NCBI GenBank assembly: GCA_944470555.2
Contig: OX104127.1
Coordinates: forward strand, 26,427,661-26,491,660
DNA from: Heterobilharzia americana
Taxonomy: Eukaryota > Platyhelminthes > Trematoda > Strigeidida > Schistosomatidae
Direction: 5' to 3'
DNA: 64,000 bases
The notes beneath the pieces are model-generated. The model was given only the letters and a program-made list of their open reading frames with translations. It was not told where the DNA came from and did no database searches. A program made the translations under genes and the position numbers. Positions 55,534-64,000 of the stretch are shown one piece after another (position 1 is the stretch's first letter; each line of letters starts with the position of its first letter).

Positions 55534-56600
55534 TGAAAGAGCACCACACACCTTCAATTAAGGCTTCTAGACAGACTGTCCAGTCCTCCAAAGAGGCTGC
55601 CAGGCTAACAGCTCCCATATTCGCTTTCTGCATGTTACTGTATACTTAGCCTAGAACTGGTGAAGCGTGCTGATGATCACATCTGTTTGCTGTCCTAATG
55701 AGGGCTGAGGAAATTGGTGTTTCCACCAGCGCGTGTCCATGACATGCTACATGGCGCTTTTGTTGTTAGTCTATTCCAGTCAACCGACGGTGCGTCGATG
55801 TCTCCCACAACCAGGTGCCAGTATTTTTCTGTCCATAAAATCGGCTTATTCAGGAGGAAGTCTGCCGTCTCATACTCAGGCTTCGATTTGCTGCGATTAC
55901 GTTAACATCATGTCCATTTCATTTTGGCCGGCAGCATTTCACATGTCCCAATTTCATGTGCAACCGTTTCTATAGTTTTCATAGTTAAGGTATTCTTAAC
56001 ACAGACGACGAATACCACCACCTTGGCGTGCTGACTTGTCACTTCTAAATCATGAGGAACTCCCAGAAGGATGTTGTCACATCGAAAAATCTCCCGCACC
56101 AGACATTGGAAGCTTTGCAAGAACCATGTGGGATGTTATCTGCAGTGTTCACGCCTCTTATATGCCGGACAAAAGTGAGGCCGTTCAGGCTGTTTGCATG
56201 CGTGGTTGGTCAACAGGTTGGGAGACTGCGCATCAAAGGTGAAGCTAAAGGTATAGGTAATTTCTGGTTCAAAGGAGTTCGTTCCGCTGCCAAAAAGCAT
56301 GCAATCTAGTCGGTCGATTCTATCTTTGCGGTGAATCGACACAATTTCCTGAAGTTCGTTGCAAATTTGTCGAGGATGGCTTCCTATCCCCCACACACTG
56401 ATGCTATACTTATTCCTTCAAGCTGTGCATGCTCAGTGATGTTCTCTAGAGGGTATTTGCTCGAATTACAAAAGGAGTTCAGCGGATCTTTCAGGCCCGA
56501 TGGTTACTTTGTGGGTGTTATCAGTAAAAAGAAACTTTCTAGGAGGTCTCCCTCTTAGTTATATCCCCTCTGAGTCCCTAGTGGCATTCCTTTTATAAAG
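53900..56600 (-). mobile_element. CR1-like non-LTR retrotransposon, decayed, catalytic box mutated
   Basis: Minus strand, N to C: endonuclease pieces (QLEGISIA; VVGDIDAPSVDWN at about 55800, the GDFNAPxVDW box), a reverse transcriptase start (SNYRLISLTRTLEKILGRII in 55557-55240), IFIGKAFDKAP at motif A, VPQGTVLGLPLFILYANELP at motif B, and LYINGVKIW at motif C where YADD is expected. It ends with a CR1-type C terminus (GGDPNMLYRVLRNDFGPDLS, FSRQVIITRS then LPEEVVSAS) near 54200 and a UTR to about 53900. A (TA)n run has expanded inside it. Frameshifts are several. Confidence 0.85.
55499..55531. repeat. (TA)n microsatellite inside the CR1-like element
   Basis: TA run of 32-33 bases between the endonuclease and reverse transcriptase parts of the minus element. 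The poly-Tyr/Ile peptides read through it are artefacts. Confidence 0.97.
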
Positions 56601-56679
56601 AAGGTTACGCTTAAGACCATGAGGTCACTAAAGATGCCTTTTTATTCGTGAAGATCCAACATAACGCCAGTTACGTCCG

Positions 56680-59600
56680 TTGTGAATTGTAACACAAGGC
56701 AGTCACTGGCAAGGAATACAACGCAGAACAGAAGTTAACGTGGACCACAAAAACACGATGATTTTTTATCCAGTGCATCCCTATCAGCTGCAGCTTTGGC
56801 CAAACAACTGGTGGGGATGTTGAAACCCTTACTCTGAACCGCTAATCTTAGCGCCCTCGGAGCAACAGAAAAGACACAGTCAAACATGCACACAAATCCT
56901 AGACACCAACCACCCAAGTGTTGTCAGCGGATGCGAAAGCACAACAGGTCTGTTGAATCCTCCCAGTGGCATCACCAGCTCTACACAACCACCACGTACA
57001 ACAGTAAAACTACCTACCCTCTGTGTAACAGATACTAGAGACGACGCTTGCATGAGGTCAAACTCTGTTTATTTGGATACAATTTGTACACTGAACACAA
57101 ACAAAAACATTGCTTTCTTCCCCCCTGATAAAGGTGATACTATTTGAAGTCACTGTGCGATCGATTTACCACTAGGATATCCTAGCAACTCTACAGCCAC
57201 AAGTGAACAAGGTGTAGAGGCGTTTCGTAAGGCAACGATGCCGGGCTATACTCAGTCAGGTGACACTGAGGTACCTTTTGGCTTGTTTAGCGAACTAGAA
57301 AGCCTTAAACACAATTACTTCTCTGACTTGTACATCGTTCTCATAAACGCAAGGTCCGTCCTTAGCAAACTATCGGTATTGAGAGGAATCGCGCCCATAT
57401 ATAAGCCACTGGTAATAACTATCACTGAGTCTTGGTGTCACGCAAGTGTACCAGATGAAGAGATAAGTATTGGCATGTAGACACAATTCCGGTGTGGCCG
57501 GAGTGACAAGAAAGGGGGAGGTCGCCTGATGTACTCCCTGAGCACTCCCACCGTATTCAGGTTGAAAATATGGTTTTTGATAAATTAAGCGACTCTCTAT
57601 GGGTCACAGTACACTACAGGAATGCTACAGCACTGGTTTACAGAACACCTGGCACCTTTAACAATCATGAGATTCCACTGGTTATGTCTCTGAAACATGC
57701 ATCCCTTCTCCCGTATGATCATAAGATCATATGCGGTGACTTTAACCTACCTGAAATTAAGTGGGATTCACTTACTGGTCCGGCTAGGTGTAACAACTTT
57801 TTCTATACACTGTCTATTTTTGGATGGAAGCAAATTGTTACAACTCCTACAAGAGGTTACAATGTATTGGACTTAATATTTTGCCATAACATAGATCCTG
57901 CTTTGACGAACGTAGGCTCCAAGTTCCCAGGAGGTGATTACAATACGGTATTATGTGCACTGCCACTTCTTGCAACTACTACTTCAACTGGTACTTCCAC
58001 TACACACCAAATAGTATGTAGAGACTACGGTAGGATGGATTGACAGCAGATGTGTCCAGTGATTACGTGCAATGACTGGTGATCATCCTTCACCACTAGA
58101 GACCTCAATTTAACCAGATATGTTTTCCTGCAACTCTAAAATCTGTCTCGATACCATCGTTCCACTGAAGGGTTTCAAAAAATGCCACTAAACAATAAGC
58201 CATATATATCTCCCAATGCTCGTAGAAAGTTGCGCAAACTCTCAACAAGATACTGCAGACATCACGACATCGATGCACTTCGGCTGATTCTTGGCACTCT
58301 TAACTCTATCTCGCACAACCATGATTTGCGTTTGAAGAATGAAGAGAGCCGTGCACTAACTAGCTCATCTAGAGTATATGCTCTCTCAGCACTCCTTGAG
58401 AAGCGATCGAATTGCACAGGACATAAAATTCCTCTTCTTATCCATGACACCGAAGCTTATAATGATCCAGTGGATATATGTGAAATATTCAGCGACTTAT
58501 TTACAGTCAGTTATCTGGAACCTATAGATTTTTCGTATGACACTAGCGTGGTCTGCACCTCCAAAAGCTATTCTTCTCCCCAACTAACGATGATAGATAC
58601 GGTTGAATTCACATACTCTAATATTCACCAAGCCGTCAGAACGCTAAAGTGCTCCAGTAGCACTGGCACAGACGGAATATCACCACATTTTTTAAAATTT
58701 GGTGGCCCTGATATTCCATTACTACCACTTAAAATATTTTCTCTCTCTTTGGAATCTTTCACATACCCTGATATATGGAAAACATCATTTATTCTCCCTA
58801 GATATAAATCTGGTTCAAAAACACTAGCCAACAACTACAGACCAACAAATATTGCGCCTGTAGTTTCTAGAATTATGGAGAAAGTTATCATGGAAAACGT
58901 TCTTCAGCACATGCTTGGTGGCAACATCATCACATCGAGTCAACAAGAGTACCTAAAATCGAGGTCCTGTATAACTTGCCATCTTGACTTCTTCGTAACT
59001 ACTTTGCGCGACCGACACCAATTAGTCCTTGTACTCTATCTAGACATTTCAAAGGCATTTGATGGTTGGTCACATGCTGTTAGTAAGTAAGTTGATGATC
59101 ATGGGAATTGACTGTCCACTATTGGGATGGATTGAGTCTTTCCTCAGTAATCGCACTCAAGTGGTGAAGGTGGATTCACACACTTCAAAACCTAGGCCAA
59201 TCACCTCTGGTGTTGTTCTAGGCAGTGTATTAGGCCCCCTTCTCTTTGGTTTATACGTCAATGACATCTGCAGCTACTATACACACGGTAAACCGTTCTT
59301 GTTTGCTGATGACCTAAAAGTAGCATTCACATTCACCCGTGATAATTTATTCCACTTCCAAGCAGTAATACAAAGGAAGCTCTATTTAATATCCGCATGG
59401 TCTACTGCTTGGAAACTTCGGTTCAGTATAGGCAAATGTGGCTGGACATGTTTTGGTGCTCCGTCGGTGGATATCCAACTACACCTTCAGTCTACGAAAC
59501 TTCCTGTTCTTAAAAGTGTATGTGACCCTAAACTAAGATATTCAGGGGACCTCACATTTTCTGAACAGGTATCATCACAGACTGGCAAATCTAGGATCCT

Positions 59601-60200
59601 GATGGGTCGCATAGTTCGTAACCTCCACCTCAAAGAAGTCAAGCTGCTACTCTACAGAACTTGCCAACGTCCACTGTTAGAATACTATCCATTTATACTT
59701 AGTGGTATCCGCATAATAGACAAACATAAAATAGAGGGTGTCCAGAAGTATCGTACAGCTAGATTTTCAGGACACGACTGCAAGCAAGACTACAGCTCCA
59801 GATGCAGAACACTAAGCCTAGAACCACTTTGGATGAGGCAACTCAAAATTAACCTGATACTCTTCTTTAATGTTACATAAACACACGTTTACAGCCAGTG
59901 GTGAGTTTCAGCTCGAACACAACAGTTGTTAAGATCTGTGCAACCACGACCATAGCGTCAAAATGAGGTCATTCAAGTCCTGCTTGCGCGCAAACTTCTT
60001 CACAGTCAAATTCCCTCAGTTGTAGAACAGACTTCCAGCTAAAGTGAAGGCCCCCAAATCAACTTCTGAATTTGGTCGGTTACTGGCTTACTTCTTATCA
60101 TCTGGTGACTTCTACGGCTTATCGAATATGCCAACAGTCTCCTTCATGACACTTTGTATACTCGGTCCTCTTAATGTATAATGAGAGCCACCACACATAC
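56680..60200 (+). mobile_element. CR1-like (SR1-type) non-LTR retrotransposon, nearly complete
   Basis: Plus strand in order: an N-terminal part in one frame from about 56953 to 57480 with a TGA at 57145; a shift; an endonuclease frame from 57570 (HKIICGDFNLPEIKWDSLTG; NVLDLIFC) with stops at 58041 and two more before 58182; the same frame on to 59090 with the reverse transcriptase (CSSSTGTDGISPHFLKFGGP; ANNYRPTNIAPVVSRIMEKV; LYLDISKAFD, motif A). A small deletion just after motif A shifts to frame 59059-59880 (GSVLGPLLFGLYVNDIC, motif B; FLFADDLKVAF, motif C) and a CR1-type C terminus. The 3' UTR is up to about 60200. SR1 of S. mansoni is a known CR1-group element; the family match is by layout. 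Confidence 0.9.
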
Positions 60201-61230
60201 CACACATACCTTTCATGCGAAGCGTTGAGGAGACTTCCACAAGTTACCACCTCAAACTAATACCACGTTCTGCCCCACCCGACATGGTAATCAAAAACAG
60301 AAATCCTACACCACATGACAGCATGAAATTTATGTTTTTAAATACTCTGTAGAAAAAGGGTACACAACGAAAGTCAGAACAAGGGAAGTTAAGTAAGGAG
60401 AGACATGAACATTGAAAACACTCTCCTTGTTGAAATTCTTGCTCCCTTCGCCTGCTGCCTTGTCTGCTTTTTTCTCGTTGTAGAAAAATAATTCAGTTCT
60501 AAACGTTGGCTTTGTCGCCATCGAGAATTAATTACTTAAGGAACAGACCATGGCTGAAGCCACCCTTCATGGAGGGTAACCAGCTTTACCAAGTTCAGAA
60601 TACCTAAATACAACAAGCAGTAATAAACATGTTCACTGAACTACAACTTCATAATTATCAAAATCTAGGATTTACTCATTATAAAAATGACCAGCAAAGT
60701 CCAACACTTACCGACTGCAAGGCTGACATGACCCGTGCAAACGAAGGACAAGATATTCTTGAAGTCCATCTGGCACATTCAAACAAGTCTATTGCTTCTG
60801 GATGCTGGAGTTGGAGAAGTGAAGACATTTGGCTTTCAGTCATAATGTTCATCAAGATTATGAATCTTTGTTGTGGAATGGTATTAACATGGGTGAACTA
60901 TACAGTCCTGGAATCATCAATGAAGTACAATGTGTACACAATTCATAAACTGTTCATCATTATCTCAAGCAAAAAGTACAAACTGTCACAATGGAAGTAT
61001 TAGCCTCAAGATTTACTTTTCTCGAGGTAATACTTGTATTGTCTAGATACAAACCTGGTTTTTTGTTGGTGCAAAGGTAATACTTCCACTTGTCCAACTT
61101 GTAAAATTTCTGCACGCTTATTCTGCTGGGATGTTCCATTGTATGAACATGCAGCACTTATATCTTATAGCGACAGTGGGTAGGGATTCAGATCACCTTC
61201 CACGAAGATGAATGTAATCTATATATAAAC
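60201..61230. other. no recognisable feature
   Basis: AT-rich DNA. The frame 60629-61003 (124 codons) has no known domain and no repeat partner in the window. GGTAATACTT occurs twice at 61027 and 61075. I cannot assign it. Confidence 0.35.
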
Positions 61231-62505
61231 TTATTCATACCCGTAAAAATGGCGTGCGCCTGTATATCCAGGAATAAGTATTATTATTATTAAAGGCGGG
61301 AGCTGTTCTACGGCAGCCAAGCCTAACACTGGCATGGTGCGGCTGTTGCTGCAGAAACGGGGTTTCGGTGTGTACTTCCTCTGCCAGCAAGCGTCCGTCA
61401 GTAAGTAGGTGGTGCAGTTCTGATGGCGCTGTGTTTCGCACCTACCGAGCATGGTCTTCTGAAAAAGCCCAAGCTTTTTGACGGCACTTAGTGTATTTCC
61501 ACCCAATACCTGGCTCATCGCGACGTTGAAAATAGGCAATGCTGACCAACTGCTTCCTGCAAAACCAGTCTAGTCAGGTTTCTTCAAGAAGCAGGTCCCA
61601 TAGCAACTGTCATTCCTAGGATATCAGTATTAGAGTTACCTTGTCGGTGGGGAGCAATAATGGCTTGATCACGATTAGCTGTTTTTGTCTCGAGAAGCTA
61701 TCAAGCGTGTGTGAAAATTAGGGAGATGAAACCGGACGTTTGAACTTGAATGGTTCGTTGGATCAGATGTCTGAGCGGTATCAGTAAATCACCTTTCTAC
61801 CTCACACGACACATTAAAATTTAAGCCTAATTTCTGGGTGACTTCACACTTTTATGATGACTCTGTTTTAAGTAATGTCTTTGAAACTCTCATCTTTCGG
61901 CCGTACCAGCATTACTACGTTACCGCAAGACTTCGCCATGTCGAACGTTCCCTCTGATAGATAGAAATCCTGCCTAAATGATGTCAAAGCATCGTATTCG
62001 GATCTTCACAGTTCGTCGACGTCAAATCCATTTTGGCACGCATTTCGTCACCCAAAGTCAGCCCTACATGTCAAACTTCTCAAACTTCAGCGACCCATAC
62101 TACCTCTGATTCCACATTTGAACATGAAATACCACGAAGCCTTCATTGGAGAACTCAAAAGAGCTCGTCAGACTTCATATGGGGGAATAGTAAACTAGAA
62201 GGGACCGTAATCAGAGGGCTGGAAATATCGCCCAGCCGGCGGAAGCAAGGACACAAATCTCCTACACTGTGTCAGTGAGCTTCTAGTTAGAGAGAGTGAC
62301 TTTCGTGTGACAAATACGCAATGATTCAAGTTAGCCACCTTGCAGAACTAGTTTATGTCACAGGATTAGGCGGGCTTCTACAATAAGGAAGCAGCTTGCC
62401 TCACAAAATCTCTGTCGCTAGGCGTTCAAAAGCTGTATAGGATATCTTGTTGCTGGCTGTCAGAATGCACGAACCACTCTTACTAAGCTGCAATGTAGAC
62501 AGAGG
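61231..62505. other. unassigned, GC-richer stretch
   Basis: Slightly GC-richer than its surroundings, with short frames on both strands (61539-61231 minus; 62033-62278 plus) that resemble no family I know. The composition is closer to the retroelement blocks than to intron DNA, so an unrecognised element is possible. Confidence 0.25.
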
Positions 62506-62509
62506 TAAT

Positions 62510-62795
62510 GGGACTGTAACGGAATGAGTGATTTTAAAATTCTTTCTGAGCACTCCATTGACAGTATTGATGTGCATTTGGATTTTTATCCTCCTCGTAG
62601 ATATTATTCTCTAACCCTAACCACCGAAGTATTATTTTGTCATTTGCCTGGCACCGTTGACCCAACACTTACTAGTTGACTTTGTTTCCGTCAGGACTTA
62701 TCGTTCACGCTCCGCTTTGCATTATGTGATGCTGGACTGCTGGCATCATGCAGTTGTTTTCCCGTTCCCAACTAAAGGTTGTGCTGTGAATAATA
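62510..62795 (+). repeat. dispersed repeat, pair of 1105-1470
   Basis: Same order of words as at 1.1 kb: AATGAGTGATTTTAAAAT, CTTTCTGAGCACTCCATTGA, TAGATATTATTCTCTAACCC, TATTATTTTGTCATTTGCCT, ATGTGATGCTGGACTGCTGG and CTAAAGGTTGTGCTGTGAAT, ending in (AAT)n. This copy lies just beyond the 3' side of the minus reverse transcriptase at 63 kb and could be part of that element's 3' region. Confidence 0.55.
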
Positions 62796-63019
62796 ATAAT
62801 AATATGTTTGCTTTATTCCACAGCATAGTTATGTTTATAGAACGGAATCCTCAAAACGTGTTATTACATCAATTTACCCATGGTAAAACATTTTTAAAGC
62901 CTAAACATGAGAGCTATTTTCCGCTACAGCAAGATTTTCTTGACACAATACACAAGCTAAATAAGGTGATATGGTTGATTTTTTACATTTAGTTGTGCGT
63001 GCATAGAGTTTAATATACT

Positions 63020-64000
63020 TGCTTCTCGCCTACCCAGACGACAGACATGAAGAGAGGTGCGGATTCAGAGGATGCTTGTCATCAGACAAAATATTATTAT
63101 TCAGTGGTCTACGAGTGTTCGGACGCCTATCCACGACCACATTTATCAGTTTGGTCAGGGGTGTGCTACTTGCTTTAATAACAGCCTTCAAAATCCTAAG
63201 CAATAGGACATGGGCTTTTTTTCTGAGTCTAGGAAAGAATAAGGGGAACAATAAGTAGGTACAGGTAAAACACAGGAATTTATAAAACGTAGGAGTAGGG
63301 GCTGAGTTATACCAGGCAATCTGAGTTTCCTAATGTAAAAGGTGAAACGAAGGGTTTCCCCAAGAAGGATCAGAAGAAAAGTACAGGCCAAGATGGGCCA
63401 CACTCGCTACATTCTCTATAAAAGAGCCACCAATAAGACAACAGACATGGGATTGAAGTAATGTGCATATGTCTTTTTCATGTCTCAAGCTAAAACTAAC
63501 CATCTGACATTATGAGGGGTTAAATGTGATTCCATTTAGGGAGGACCAGTAACCAACTTCCTTCGGGAAGTTTTTAGACTCAGAATAATCGGAAGAGGAG
63601 ATGATCGACATAGATACCGTCAGGTCATCGGAATACTTAACCACGCTAACTTCGGTTGAGGTTAGTAGGTCGCGCAAAAAGAGAGGGGGAAGGGAAGGAG
63701 GAAGAACAGCACTTTGGGCCGGACTGGCCTAACTAAACAGCGGAGTACAGGGTTTCCCTCTACATAAAGTGCACTGTCTTCTCTCGGAAAAATAAGAATC
63801 AAGCCAGTTTACAATCCAGGACTCAATGTGAGTACTGGCGAGCCTGCTTGATGAGATGAGTCTGGGGATAGAGTCAAAGGTGGAGGTATAACCCAAGAAG
63901 GCAGATCCAACATATTTAGCGCCCTTGTCTAGACTGGCAATAATATTATAGGGTAAAACAACCGCAGCATCTAGGGTACTTCTTCCGGGTTTCTTGGAAA
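63020..64000 (-). mobile_element. non-LTR reverse transcriptase (CR1/Perere-like), cut by the window edge
   Basis: Minus strand: near 63900 pieces of motif A (FLGYTSTFDSIPRL), SSRLASTHIESWIVNW, then about 63700-63600 PLSLFLRDLLTSTEVSVVKY followed by SDDLTVSM (motif C, YSDD). It continues with FYIRKLRLPGITQPLLLRFI and SCVLPVPTYCSPYSF (63403-63188), then RILKAVIKAS and DDKHPLNPHLSSC (63251-63030). This is the usual C-terminal order of CR1-like elements. Frames shift several times. The 5' part lies beyond position 64000. Confidence 0.75.

Noticed and set aside
55240..55649. Frames containing long Ile/Tyr alternations
   Set aside because: Produced by translation of a (TA)n microsatellite.
60629..61003. 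A 124-codon plus frame as a host gene
   Set aside because: No domain, no splice context, no repeat partner; length is possible by chance in such DNA.

Overview
The window looks like AT-rich nuclear DNA of a blood fluke (Schistosoma; species not resolved). The reasons are: a host gene split into small exons by kilobase introns with GT/AG borders; introns packed with RTE-like and CR1-like non-LTR retrotransposons; and tRNA-derived SINEs carrying a hammerhead ribozyme of the schistosome Sm-alpha type.

The only host gene I can support is on the minus strand: a group I p21-activated kinase (PAK). Eight consecutive coding exons can be read from 41043 down to 3080. In order they encode a proline-rich/poly-lysine N-terminal segment, the CRIB Cdc42/Rac-binding motif, the autoinhibitory segment, a very long Ser/Gly/Thr-rich and acidic linker, and the N-terminal half of the kinase domain (glycine loop, catalytic lysine, hinge). 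Exon phases agree at all seven junctions and give about 881 residues. The start codon and first exon(s), and the rest of the kinase (HRD, DFG), were not found; the missing kinase part should lie left of position 1. Nearly all of 3480-40957 is PAK intron.

Mobile DNA, left to right: a Penelope-like GIY-YIG fragment (42-338). Introns between 4 and 41 kb hold 3' fragments of at least three RTE-like families (A, B and C, my own labels), two ~965-bp near-identical fragments (17.0 and 49.9 kb; the second lies right of the gene), tRNA-like SINEs, hammerhead SINEs at 8.1, 8.4, 15.9, 33.8, 38.9 and 40.4 kb, foldback repeats, and a possible LTR-element integrase remnant (about 14.6-15.3 kb). From 41 kb to the right edge almost everything recognisable is retrotransposon: a 5'-truncated RTE-A (42.4-45.0, +), an almost intact RTE-A (45.2-49.1, -), a decayed CR1-like element (53.9-56.6, -), a better kept CR1-like element (56.7-60.2, +), and another non-LTR reverse transcriptase running off the right edge (63.0-64.0, -).

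The most notable points are: the enlarged linker and kinase insert of the fluke PAK; a 960-bp internally deleted RTE with perfect 13-bp target-site duplications, which may be a mobile non-autonomous derivative; a perfect 78-bp palindrome at the head of the best hammerhead SINE, 119 bp from a PAK exon; and two high-identity decayed fragments whose differences are almost all transitions. All comparisons were made by eye within the window; no database search was run.
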